Source of the DNA: VXOI01 sp965261945
GTDB lineage: Bacteria; Chloroflexota; Dehalococcoidia; Lucifugimonadales; UBA3495
DNA length: 64,000 bases
Direction of reading: 5' to 3'
NCBI GenBank assembly: GCA_965261945.1
Contig: CBDHEF010000002.1
Span: 930,001-994,000, forward strand
Part shown: positions 17,147 to 25,475 of the stretch, in pieces
How the letters are laid out: every line of letters starts with the position of its first letter
How positions within the stretch are numbered: position 1 is the first letter of the stretch
Position numbers and translations under genes: made by a program
The notes under the pieces: model-generated
The model's database searches: none
Told to the model about the DNA's origin: nothing
Seen by the model: only the letters and a program-made list of their open reading frames with translations

Positions 17147-18649
17147 TTACAGCCCAGTCAGCTCCAGTGTCGCGACTTCGCTGGTTTCCATGTTGGCAAC
17201 GCGAATGGCGTGGTTGTTGGTGTCGGCAATATACATCATGCCGTTGGCGATGCTCAGTCCGCAGGGCTCGGAGAATTGGGCTTGGGCAAGGGGGCCGTCC
17301 ACGTGCCCCGGCGCTCCGGTGCCTGCCACGGTGAAGGCCGACCGGGTCTTGGGCAGGACGCGCTTGATCTTGTGGTTGTAGGTGTCGGCCACGAAGAGCG
17401 CGCCGTCGTGGTGAGTGATACCGATGGGGTGTTGCATACGGACGCGGAAATCCTCGCCGTCCACATCGCCAAACTCGAACAGACCCAAACCGATGAGCGT
17501 CCTGACTGAGCCATTGGGGTCAAGGTCGGCGTTGCGAATGGCGCTGGTCTCGCTGTCGGCAAAGTACAGCCGCTCTCCGCCGGCCCCATCGCTGCCTACG
17601 GTTATGCCGCTGGGCTGGGCGAGGGCCGACGTTGCCAGCGGGCCGTCGGTGATGGCCTCGCGTCCGCTGCCGGCGTAGGGAGCGATGATTCCCGTTTCCA
17701 GTTCCAGCGCCCAGAGCTGGTGGATGCCGGCCATGGCGATGTAGACCACGCCGTTATGCAACGCCACGTCCCACGGCGAACTGATGCTGGTAGACAGGCC
17801 GGGCCGGCTGCCGTTGCGCTCGTAGCCCTGCTCGCCGGTGCCGGCCAATGTCTTCACCTGCCCGAATGACAGGTCGACGCGGCGAATGGCGTGGTTTTCG
17901 GTATCGGCGACGTACAGCAGGTCGCCGTCTATCGCCATGCCCTGCGGGTGGTTGAAGGCCGCCTGAGCCAGCGTGCCATCAACTAACGCTTCCTCGCCGG
18001 CGCCGATCACCTGCTTCACCTCGCCGTCGAAGGACGATACGATGATGCGGTTGTGGTTGGTATCGGCGATGAACAGCCGCCCCCCGGCCTCGTCGGCCAG
18101 CACCTTGCCAGGAAAGCTCAGGGCGCTCTCCGGGCCGCGCGGCGGCGAGGTCGGGAGTGGCGAGCGGCAAATTATTCCCGCGTCGTCGAACTCGGCCACC
18201 ATCCCCCCGAGCAGAGTGTCGAACTGTTCGAATGTCAGCTCGCCCTCGTGCTTGCCGATGACGTTGCCGTGCGGGTCGATGAACATCAGGGTAGGCCAGG
18301 CGCGGCAGGAATACTGCTGCCAGACCTGAAACTCGGCATCGTTGATTACCGGATGCTCCAACTCGCACCGGCGGACGGCGGCAGTCAGGCTGTCGGTCTC
18401 CTTCTCGGTGGGGAACTTGGCCGAGTGGACGCCGACCACGACCAGCTCGCTGGCGTATTTGCGCTCCAGTTTCCGCAACTGCGGAAAGATGTGCATACAG
18501 TTGACTCAACAGTAGGTCCAGAAGTCGAGGATGACAATCTTGCCCTTCAACTCCTCCATAGTCAGCGGTCGGTCGGTGTTGACCCATTCCAGGCCATTGG
18601 GGAATTCGGGCGCGGCCGCCTGACCGGCATAGGAATGGCTGGTTGTCAT
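17147..18649 (-). CDS. Thioredoxin-NHL repeat protein (NHLRC2-like), predicted selenoprotein with UxxC
   Basis: 500 residues when the TGA at 18506-18508 is read as selenocysteine (residue 48). The ATG at 18649 follows CGGAGG with ideal spacing. Residues 1-51 read MTTSHSYAGQ... then LKGKIVILDFWTYC-U-VNC; NHLRC2-like relatives have WTYCCINCMH, so the TGA falls exactly on the first cysteine of the CxxC redox pair. Beyond it the thioredoxin fold continues (ELVVVGVHSAKFPTE, WPTLMFIDPHGN), then NHL beta-propeller repeats from about residue 150 (GMAIDGDLLYVADTENHAIR, GITHHDGALFVADTYNHKIK). A hairpin starting 18 nt after the TGA fits a bacterial SECIS. Starting at the later ATG (18496) would lose the redox centre. 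Alternative: a sense-to-TGA mutation or sequencing error. Confidence 0.82.
18470..18487 (-). promoter_or_regulatory. Candidate bacterial SECIS hairpin
   Basis: In the mRNA, UUUCCGC AGUU GCGGAAA forms a perfect 7-bp stem with a 4-nt loop. The stem begins 18 nt after the UGA and the loop 25 nt after it. The loop has G in its second position. Known bacterial SECIS rules (loop 16-37 nt from UGA, G among the first two loop bases, short stable stem) are all met. Confidence 0.72.
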
Positions 18650-18699
18650 CAGTGCCTCCGGTTAACCGTGGTGTCTGGTCTTTTCCCCTGGAGGAGTAC

Positions 18700-18730
18700 G
18701 CCCTCACCCTCTCACAGAAGGGAGAGGGAA
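18700..18730. repeat. Intergenic palindrome upstream of the Sec gene
   Basis: GCCCTCACCCTCTCACAGAA then GGGAGAGGGAA, 50 bp before the thioredoxin-NHL gene and just after the first dienelactone hydrolase. Confidence 0.7.
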
Positions 18731-18738
18731 CGGCGGCT

Positions 18739-19467
18739 CTACCCCACAGGGGCGGGTTGCAGTTGCTCGGCGAGAAACTCACGGGTGCGCGCCCATGCCA
18801 TTTCCGCCGATGTGCGATGGTAACGCTGGGGCATGTAGCGATTCATAAATGCGTGGTCTGCGCCAGGATAGCTGTAAAAGCGGTGCGGCTTGCCCAATCG
18901 GGTCAACTCATCGTCAAGCGTGCGCATATCGTCCTGCGATGGATTGGCGTCTTCCTCGCCAAAATGGAACAGCATGGGGCAATTGATGCCGTCGCTCAGC
19001 TCGAAGGGCGCGACTTCCCCCGCGCCCCAAGGCACAAATATATTGCCGCCGTAGAAAGGCACAACAGCCTTGAAGTGTGGGTTGCTGCAGGCCGCCAGCC
19101 AGACAACCCGACCACCCATGCAGAAGCCGGTGATGCCCAGGCGCTCCCGGTCCACCGCGGAATGGGAGCGCAGGAAGTCAACGGTGGCATTCACGTCGGC
19201 GACAATATCAGGGTCGCTGAGTTGGTCCCTCTTGCTGCGTCCCGTCCGCTCCACCATCTCATCGGTGATACGGTGGAACAGGTCGGGAGCGGCGGCGACG
19301 TAGCCGTCGCCAGCCAGCCGGTCGGCGATTTCGCGCACGAACTGGTCAACCCCGGGCGCGTGGTGAATGACAATCATCGCCGGAAAGGGGCCATCCCCAT
19401 CCGGTACGCTCAGGTAGGCCGACATCTCGGCGTCGCCCACGCCGAGCTTCTGCTGTGATGCGGGCAT
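18739..19467 (-). CDS. Dienelactone hydrolase family protein (copy 1)
   Basis: 242 residues; the ATG at 19467 sits behind GGAGGGG, so a longer in-frame extension is rejected. Alpha/beta-hydrolase with a Cys-Asp-His triad: nucleophile GITGFCMGGRVVW, acid in FGEEDANPS, histidine in GADHAFMN. Dienelactone hydrolases open lactone rings in aromatic degradation, but many relatives act on other esters or carboxyl-lactones. Closely related to the copy at 20140-20874, with a beta-sandwich protein between them. Confidence 0.9.
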   Translation of the reverse strand: MPASQQKLGVGDAEMSAYLSVPDGDGPFPAMIVIHHAPGVDQFVREIADRLAGDGYVAAAPDLFHRITDEMVERTGRSKRDQLSDPDIVADVNATVDFLRSHSAVDRERLGITGFCMGGRVVWLAACSNPHFKAVVPFYGGNIFVPWGAGEVAPFELSDGINCPMLFHFGEEDANPSQDDMRTLDDELTRLGKPHRFYSYPGADHAFMNRYMPQRYHRTSAEMAWARTREFLAEQLQPAPVG

Positions 19468-19514
19468 AGTCCCCTCCGGCGGATACTTCGTTGGGTGTGG
19501 GCCGGTCTGCTCCG

Positions 19515-20024
19515 TTACTCGATAGCCAAGGTAGCGTAGCGGATGAATATGGTGCCCACCGGCTCGGCCAGCGGGGCGTTGCCGACCAGTACTGCGATGA
19601 CGTGCTCGGCGCCAGGGACGGCGCTGTCTTCGATGAGCACTCGCTTGGGCACGTTGTTGCCCGTGATGACCCACAAGTTGCGGTCAATCTGCCCGTCCAC
19701 GTAGACTTCGCCGTAGTTGTCGACGTTGGTCTCGAACCAGACCCGGCGGCCGGCCACTTCCTCCCCCTTGGCGGTGGACGGGATAGTCACCCTGAGCCGG
19801 TACCATGCGAAGGTAAGGCCTACGGAGCGGCGTTCCTGGATGTCGGCGTTCTGCTCCCACCAGGAATCATCGTAGCCGGGCAGCCGGGCCGAGCTTTCCC
19901 GCATCTCGGCGGACAGGCCCTGGTTGGGTTCGCCGGGCGCCAGCCCCATCGCTACGCGCCAGCCCTCGGCGTTTAGCAGCGCAAGGTCGGCGGCGTTTTC
20001 CAAGTCCAATGACACGCGAGGCAT
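19515..20024 (-). CDS. Galactose-binding-like beta-sandwich protein
   Basis: 169 residues, ATG behind AGGAGAGACTG. The middle, FAWYRLRVTIPSTAKGEEVAG in outline followed by VWFETNVDNYGEVYVDGQI, resembles the jelly-roll sugar-binding domain at the N-terminus of family 2 glycosidases. No catalytic domain and no signal peptide are present. It sits between two dienelactone hydrolase paralogues and may be co-transcribed with the downstream one. Role unknown; binding of a carbohydrate or small ligand is a guess from fold. Confidence 0.65.
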   Translation of the reverse strand: MPRVSLDLENAADLALLNAEGWRVAMGLAPGEPNQGLSAEMRESSARLPGYDDSWWEQNADIQERRSVGLTFAWYRLRVTIPSTAKGEEVAGRRVWFETNVDNYGEVYVDGQIDRNLWVITGNNVPKRVLIEDSAVPGAEHVIAVLVGNAPLAEPVGTIFIRYATLAIE

Positions 20025-20139
20025 CAGTCTCTCCTAAAGTACAAAACGTATAAAGATCCCTTCCTGGCGGGTGGAGTTTCTTGCAGACCGCTAATCCTTC
20101 GACAGGCTCAGGACGAGCGGTCCGGCGGTGAAGCCCTGA

Positions 20140-20874
20140 CTAGGCGGTTGACTTCGCGGCCTTCAGGTGCTTGTCGAAGAACTCGATGGTGCGGGGCCAC
20201 GCCGCGGCGGCGGCTTCCGGGTGGTGCCGGTCGGGGTTGTTGAAGTCCATGAAGGCGTGGTTAGCGCCCTCGTAGGTGTGGAACTCGAAGGTCTTGCCCA
20301 GCCGCGTCAGCTCTGCTTCCAGCTTGTCGCGGTCTTCCAGCGAGGGGTTTACGTCTACCGATCCGAAGTGGAACAGCATGGGGCAGTTGATGTTGGAAGT
20401 CATGTCGAAGGGGGGCTGCTCGCCGCTGCCCCAGATGCCCATGATGTTGCCGCCGTAGAAGGGCACGGTGGCCTTGAAGATCGGGTTGGACGCCGCCATC
20501 ATCCAGGCGATGCGCCCGCCCATGCAGAAGCCGGTGACGCCGATGCGCTCGCTGTCCACATGGGAGTCGGCCGCCAGGAAGTCCACTGCCGCGTTCATGT
20601 CCGCAATGATATCCGGGTCGTTCAGGTGGTTGAGCCGCTCCAGGCGCGGGCCGTTGAGGGCTTCCTCCGAGAATCGGTGGAACAGGTCCGGCACCACAGC
20701 AACATAGCCGGCCTCGGCCAGCCGGTCGGCCATGACCTTGTCAAACTCGTCCAGCCCGCCGACGTGGAAGGCTATAACCACGGCGGGGTAAGGCGAGGAG
20801 CCACCGCTGGGAACCGCAGCGTACATATCCATCTCGGAGCCGTTGACAGTCAACTTGTCGGTAAAGGAAGGCAT
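20140..20874 (-). CDS. Dienelactone hydrolase family protein (copy 2)
   Basis: 244 residues from the ATG at 20874 behind GAGAGGTG. The same frame is open further upstream through the permease remnant, but that is not a real fusion: a terminator at 21003-21029 and a separate ribosome site divide them. Triad: GVTGFCMGGRIAW, GSVDVNPS, GANHAFMD. It shares long near-identical blocks with copy 1 (for example INCPMLFHFG), so the pair arose by duplication. Confidence 0.9.
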   Translation of the reverse strand: MPSFTDKLTVNGSEMDMYAAVPSGGSSPYPAVVIAFHVGGLDEFDKVMADRLAEAGYVAVVPDLFHRFSEEALNGPRLERLNHLNDPDIIADMNAAVDFLAADSHVDSERIGVTGFCMGGRIAWMMAASNPIFKATVPFYGGNIMGIWGSGEQPPFDMTSNINCPMLFHFGSVDVNPSLEDRDKLEAELTRLGKTFEFHTYEGANHAFMDFNNPDRHHPEAAAAAWPRTIEFFDKHLKAAKSTA

Positions 20875-21002
20875 CGTAATGCACCTCTCAAAATGATGAA
20901 GCCAAGTATTACAAAACCGAGTCTGGAGGGATTTTAACAGAACAACGCCAGCGGCGCAGGAGACAAAAACAGGGAGCCGCTTTTCGCTGGGCCGATCAAA
21001 TA

Positions 21003-21029
21003 AAGGGGCAGGCTTGAAGGCTGCCCCTT
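21003..21029 (-). terminator. Terminator of the decayed permease operon
   Basis: Arms AAGGGGCAG / CTGCCCCTT; on the minus strand TTTATTTG follows. It ends the oppBC remnant before the second dienelactone hydrolase. Confidence 0.75.
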
Positions 21030-21059
21030 GTCTGGAGAGACGAAACAAGCCTGTACGGA

Positions 21060-22013
21060 GGATGCGCCTGGCTGGTTCCGCGCAGCCGGGGGCCAGGACG
21101 TCGCGCAGGGAGTCGCCCATGACGTTAAACGCTATCACCACGATGCTGAGCGGCAACGCAGGGAAGAGCGCCAGCCAGGGCGAGACCTCAATCCACTGTC
21201 GGCTGGCCACCGCCAGCATCCCACCCCAGGACGGAACGTCGGGAGGAGTGCCCAACCCCAGGAAGATGAGGGACGCCTCCACAATGATGGCCCACCCCAG
21301 CGTGATGGTGGCGAAGACGATGTAGGTGGCGAGCGTATTGGGCAGGATGTAGCGGAACATTATCCGCCCACTGCCGCAGCCCACGGCCTTGGCCGCCGTG
21401 ATGTAGTCCATCTCCCGCAGGGTCAGCGCCCGGGACGCACCAAGCGGGCTGCGCCGGGTATCAGCACACGCTCACGCCGATGATAACGTGCTCCAATGAA
21501 GCCCCCAGCACTGCCATGATGGCCGACGCCAGTATCAAGGGCGGAAAGGCCATGGACCCGTCGACAATCCGTTGCGCCACCAAGTGGAACTTGCCGCTGA
21601 AGTAGCCGCTTACAATGCCAATGAATGACCCGATGGCCACGCTGACCAGACCCACGTGCAGGGAGATGCGGGACCCGTATACGAGGCGGCTGAAGGTGTC
21701 GCGCCCCAGGTGGTCGCTGCCCGGAAGGAAGGTTCCGCCGCTCTTGGTCTCCTCATCTCCGGGCCCGGCATACTTGGGCCCGGCATACTTGTCGTTGATA
21801 TGCACTTGTCGTTGATATGCACCCGGTAGGGTCAAAGGGCGAAATGACCGGAGCCAGCGCCACAACCAGGATCAGCAGCGCCATCACTCCCACGCCAAAG
21901 GCGCCGAGGGGCTTGCGCTTTGCAAAGGTCTTTATGTTGGCCGCCCACGTCGCCTTGAGCCGCATTGTGCCCAGCAACGCCGAGGTAGACTGCGTTTCTG
22001 TCAAATCTCTCAC
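21060..22013 (-). pseudogene. Decayed oligopeptide ABC permease (OppC/DppC)
   Basis: The permease is recognisable in three frames. Piece one, from a GTG at 22013, is an N-terminal helix (GAFGVGVMALLILVVALAPV). Piece two has LPGSDHLGRDTFSRLVYGSR and a membrane span. Piece three, from about 21430, has the EAA-type loop MDYITAAKAVGCGSGRIMFR and the last spans. Two tandem duplications (15 bp at 21761-21790, 17 bp at 21791-21822) sit at the first break, and at least two further indels lie near 21420-21470. The gene cannot make a full permease. An intact homologue exists at 47295-48266. Confidence 0.85.
21761..21822. repeat. Adjacent 15-bp and 17-bp tandem duplications
   Basis: GGGCCCGGCATACTT occurs twice, then GTCGTTGATATGCACTT is followed by its first 15 bases again. 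The 17-bp unit shifts the frame of the permease. Confidence 0.9.
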
Positions 22014-22022
22014 GGCTGCAAC

Positions 22023-22085
22023 CTATCCGTAGCGAATTCCGGGATGCAGCAGACCGTAGCCTATGAGCCGCAGGCCAAGATGAAA
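22023..22085 (-). pseudogene. C-terminal remnant of OppB/DppB permease
   Basis: The minus strand encodes a tail ending GYGLLHPGIRYG-stop, the standard end of DppB-type permeases, 10 bp before the OppC remnant start. Only about 20 residues remain in frame. It shows that a full oppBC pair once stood here and lost nearly all of oppB. Confidence 0.7.
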
Positions 22086-22546
22086 CCCAAGATGCCATAG
22101 GGAACAGGGCCCGGGGGTTTCGCGTCCACCGAAGCAACATCCGTCATCCTCCCTGGGTTCTTGGGACCTGGGTTCTTGGGATTCTTGGTCTCGCATTAGC
22201 GAAGGGGACTGACGAATGCGGGGGAGTCTGAAAGGAAAATCTGAGTTCTAAAATACCCTTATATAGACTGTATGTAGACTGTTTTTCGTAATAATTATTC
22301 GCTTATTTTAATATAACAAGATGATAATTTCCGCTTTATAGACTCTATACGAGGAAAATTTGACGGAATATATTCGCCCTTGATTTGGAATGTCAATAGC
22401 GGATTCTGACTGCTGTTCCCAAATTTTCGAGCCGTTCCAGGCAAGCCAAAACCGGGCCGGCCTCAAAATATAAAAAGTTCTCCCCGGTGCGTTTCCGCAC
22501 CCGGGGAGAACTCTCGGAGGATCTTCCAGGAGACAGGAGAGAGTGG
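22086..22546. other. AT-rich intergenic region with repeats
   Basis: 460 bp. A 15-bp exact tandem duplication (22152-22181, CCTGGGTTCTTGGGA) lies at the left. The stretch 22230-22440 is clearly more AT-rich than the rest of the window and has no plausible gene. A strong terminator for the aminotransferase is at 22476-22512. Confidence 0.6.
22476..22512 (-). terminator. Rho-independent terminator of the aminotransferase
   Basis: Arms AGTTCTCCCCGGTGCG / CGCACCCGGGGAGAACT pair with one bulge; on the minus strand TTTTTATATTTTG follows. Confidence 0.88.
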
Positions 22547-23881
22547 TTAGATCAGCCCCTCCGCTCGCACTGCCGACATGGTGTCGGCGAAGACTTCGAT
22601 GGTCTGGTCTATTTCGGCCTCGTTGTGGGTGGCGGATACGAGGAAGGCGTCTCGACCCATTATGTCCACTCCCCGGTTCTGGAGGCCGCGCTTCATGGCG
22701 GTTACTGCCGCCGAAGCCGTGACGCTGGCTATCTGCGAGTGGGGCATGGTGCATAGCTCGCGGTCGCAGTCGCAGTCGGCCAGCACCACGTGAATCATCG
22801 AAGCGATGCCGTGGGCGTGGCCCGGAATTTCCAGCCGCCCCAGGGTCTCGTTCAATCCTGCTTTCAGTAGGGAGGACATGGCGTCGGCGTGCTGGTTGAT
22901 GGGCTGGGAGGCAATCATCTCCAGCGCCGTGGCTCCGGCGGCGGCGGACAGCGGATTGCCGTTGAAGGTGCCGGGATGGTAGACGCGGCGGGTGTTGTCC
23001 CATTCCGGGTCCCCGCGGTGGGCAATCATGTCTATCACATCGGCCTTGCCGCCCACCGCGCCGCCGGGCAGTCCGCCGGCCACAATCTTCGCCATCGTGG
23101 TCAGGTCGGGGGAGATGCCGTAGCGCACCTGAGCGCCGCCGGGCGAGGCGCGGAACCCGGTCACCACCTCGTCGAAGATGAGAATTACGCCGTACTGCCC
23201 GGTCAGTTCCCGCAACCCCTTGAGGTAGTTGGGAACATCAAAGGGTAGCTGACCATAGTGTGCGCCGGTGGGTTCGAGTATGAGCGCGGCAATGTTGTCG
23301 TCCTTGGACAGCACGTCATCAACCGCTGCCAGATCGCCGGCGGGCACGATTACCATCGTTCCCATACTGGACTCAGGGATGCCCGGAGCCGAGCGGTCCG
23401 AGCCGGCCATGGCGTAATCGTGCCAGCCGTGGAAGTGGTCTTGCAGCTTGATTACCTTGTCCTTTCCGGTGTAGGCGCGGGCCAGCCGCATCGCCATCAG
23501 CGTCGCCTCGGTGCCGGAGCTATGAAAGCGTATCTTCTCGACGGACGGCATCAGCGCCATTATGGCCCTGGCCCATCGCAGTTCCTCGTCGGTGGATGCG
23601 CCCAGGTGAGTGCCGCGCTGAATCTGATGAGAGACCGCCTCGGCTATGGCGGGGTGCGAGTGTCCCAGCAACAGCGCACCATGGCCGGACACATAGTCCA
23701 CGTATTCATTGCCATCCACGTCCCACTTTCGGGGGCCTACGCCGTGGGTCATAAACAGCGGGAAGGGAGTGGCATATCGCGTATCGTGGGTTACACCGCC
23801 GGGGAATATGTTGACGCTTTCCTGGTAGCGCTGGGCCGATCCCGGATGCCTGGCGATGTACTCCTCTAGGATGGTAGGCAT
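22547..23881 (-). CDS. Class III aminotransferase, GSA-aminomutase-like (second copy)
   Basis: 444 residues, ATG behind AGGAGGCAGT. PLP enzyme with SGHGALLLGHSHPAI, FHSSGTEATLMAMRLAR, LIFDEVVTGFRASPGG and TMAKIVAGGLPGGAVGG, where the lysine forms the Schiff base. It differs from the copy at 1706-3001 in the substrate-channel loops and has a cysteine-rich patch (VLADCDCDREL) near residue 365. No haem gene is near, so glutamate semialdehyde is not an obvious substrate. Confidence 0.88.
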   Translation of the reverse strand: MPTILEEYIARHPGSAQRYQESVNIFPGGVTHDTRYATPFPLFMTHGVGPRKWDVDGNEYVDYVSGHGALLLGHSHPAIAEAVSHQIQRGTHLGASTDEELRWARAIMALMPSVEKIRFHSSGTEATLMAMRLARAYTGKDKVIKLQDHFHGWHDYAMAGSDRSAPGIPESSMGTMVIVPAGDLAAVDDVLSKDDNIAALILEPTGAHYGQLPFDVPNYLKGLRELTGQYGVILIFDEVVTGFRASPGGAQVRYGISPDLTTMAKIVAGGLPGGAVGGKADVIDMIAHRGDPEWDNTRRVYHPGTFNGNPLSAAAGATALEMIASQPINQHADAMSSLLKAGLNETLGRLEIPGHAHGIASMIHVVLADCDCDRELCTMPHSQIASVTASAAVTAMKRGLQNRGVDIMGRDAFLVSATHNEAEIDQTIEVFADTMSAVRAEGLI

Positions 23882-24229
23882 ACTGCCTCCTGCGGTTAGC
23901 CTGTTACAGCGGCGATTGTTGCCGCCATTGTAGCGCGGCAGGCAAGAGGGCGCTACGGCGGCGTTTGAACTGCCCAGACCCTTTCAATTGGCGCTCTCCC
24001 TTGAGGGAAAGAGTCGGGTGAGGGTGAAATCTCGGGATGACACTCGGGATGGCACAATGTGCCCTCTGGAGCAGGGACGCCCCAGCCCTAACCCGTAGGG
24101 AGAGGGGACAACGAAAAGACTCCGGCCATCTTTAACGTGAGTCGAGGTTATCGGGATATAATGAGGTCGGAACAATTGGGCGTTGCCGAGGATTGGGATT
24201 CCGAATAGCGCCACCGAAGCGATAATTGC
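23882..24229. other. Divergent intergenic region, aminotransferase/dinB
   Basis: 348 bp. Holds two partial palindromes of the CCCTCTCCC family (23995-24028 and 24080-24110) and a 12-bp near-exact tandem repeat (24031-24054, CTCGGGATGACA/GGCA). No gene seen. No SOS box could be recognised upstream of dinB. Confidence 0.55.
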
Positions 24230-25357
24230 ATGAGGCACATTATCCACGCCGACCTGGACGCTTTCTACGCCACCGTGGAGCAGTTGGACAACCCAGAGCT
24301 GCTCGGCAAGCCGGTGCTGGTCGGCGGGCGCCCGGAAAACCGCGGCGTGGTCGCCACGGCTTCCTACGAGGCCCGGACCTTCGGCGTACGCTCGGCCATG
24401 CCCATGCGCACCGCCGTCCGCCTCTGTCCGCAGGGCATTATCATCCCGCCACGCTTCACCCGCTACCGTGATATGTCCCGGCAGGTGATGGATGTATTCC
24501 GGGACTTCACGGACATGGTGGAGCCGCTGTCGCTGGACGAAGCCTATCTCGACATCAGCGAAGCGGTGGATGAGGAGCAGGGACGATGGCCGCTGGGGGT
24601 GGCGCTGGAACTGAAGCGGCGGGTGAAGGAGGAAACCGGGCTGACCGTATCCGTCGGAGTCAGCGTGAGCAAGTCGGTTTCTAAAATTGCCTCCGACCTG
24701 GACAAGCCTGACGGGTTGGTGGTCGTGCCGCCGGGGGAGCAGGCCGGATTCCTGGCTCCCTTGCCCGTTGGTAAGTTGTGGGGCATCGGCCCCAAGACCG
24801 CGGAGCGGCTCCACGCCGAGGGCGTGACCACCATCGGGATGCTGGCGGAGCAGTCGCCGGAGTGGTTAAGCCGGATGTTCGGGCAGCGGGCCGGCGCAGT
24901 GCGCCTGCGGGCCGCCGGCTTGGATGATGAGCCGGTGCATACCGAGCGCGAGACCAAGTCGGTCTCCTCGGAAACCACCTTTCCCGACGACATCGGAGAC
25001 CCTGCGGAACTGCGCCGGGTGCTGGAGGAACTGGCCGACGGCGTGGCCGGAAGCCTGGAGCGCAAGGGATTGCAGGGCCGCACGGTGACAGTGAAGCTGC
25101 GGCTGGCGGACTTCACCACCTTCAGCAGGCAAACCACACTTCCCACGCCGTCCAACGACGCCGCTCCCATCAGGGACACGGCGTGGCGTCTGCTGTCAGC
25201 CGAACTCACTCCGGGACGTACCTTCCGGCTGCTGGGAGTGGGTGTAAGCAATTTCGCGGATGCCGAACGGCAACGCCAGCTACCCCTGTGCTTGCAAGGC
25301 GACTTTCATGCCGTCAGGCCCGGGTTGTGGCGGCCGGAGGCAACGCCCCCACCCTAA
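24230..25357 (+). CDS. dinB: DNA polymerase IV (Y-family translesion polymerase)
   Basis: 375 residues. DinB copies past damaged bases. Catalytic motifs: IIHADLDAFYATVEQ (first Mg-binding aspartate), SYEARTFGVRSAMPMRTA, and PLSLDEAYLDISE (the DE pair). The thumb has GIGPKTAERLHAEGVTTIGML, and the little-finger domain continues to LLGVGVSNF. The last codons and the stop fall inside a dispersed palindrome (25345-25375), so the tail after RPEA is repeat-derived. The C-terminal clamp-binding motif could be QLPL near residue 352. Confidence 0.94.
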   Translation: MRHIIHADLDAFYATVEQLDNPELLGKPVLVGGRPENRGVVATASYEARTFGVRSAMPMRTAVRLCPQGIIIPPRFTRYRDMSRQVMDVFRDFTDMVEPLSLDEAYLDISEAVDEEQGRWPLGVALELKRRVKEETGLTVSVGVSVSKSVSKIASDLDKPDGLVVVPPGEQAGFLAPLPVGKLWGIGPKTAERLHAEGVTTIGMLAEQSPEWLSRMFGQRAGAVRLRAAGLDDEPVHTERETKSVSSETTFPDDIGDPAELRRVLEELADGVAGSLERKGLQGRTVTVKLRLADFTTFSRQTTLPTPSNDAAPIRDTAWRLLSAELTPGRTFRLLGVGVSNFADAERQRQLPLCLQGDFHAVRPGLWRPEATPPP

Positions 25358-25375
25358 CCCTCTCCCGGGGAGAGG
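25345..25375. repeat. Palindrome overlapping the dinB stop
   Basis: GCCCCCACCCTAACCCTCTC then CCGGGGAGAGG. Its CCCTAACCC core supplies the TAA that ends dinB. Confidence 0.75.
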
Positions 25376-25410
25376 AAATTCCATGGGGGAACCCTCTACC
25401 TTAAGGCAGG

Positions 25411-25438
25411 GTGAAAAAGATGGGGTGAAAAAGATGGG
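25411..25438. repeat. 14-bp tandem duplication
   Basis: GTGAAAAAGATGGG occurs twice, exactly and head to tail, between dinB and cofE. Confidence 0.9.
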
Positions 25439-25475
25439 GCTATAAAGTAGAGGGGAATCTGGAACCCATTGACCT

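Noticed and set aside
20140..21411. One open frame joining permease spans to a dienelactone hydrolase, as if a fusion protein
   Set aside because: A terminator (21003-21029) and a separate ribosome site with ATG at 20874 lie between; the permease part is a decayed gene without its own stop.
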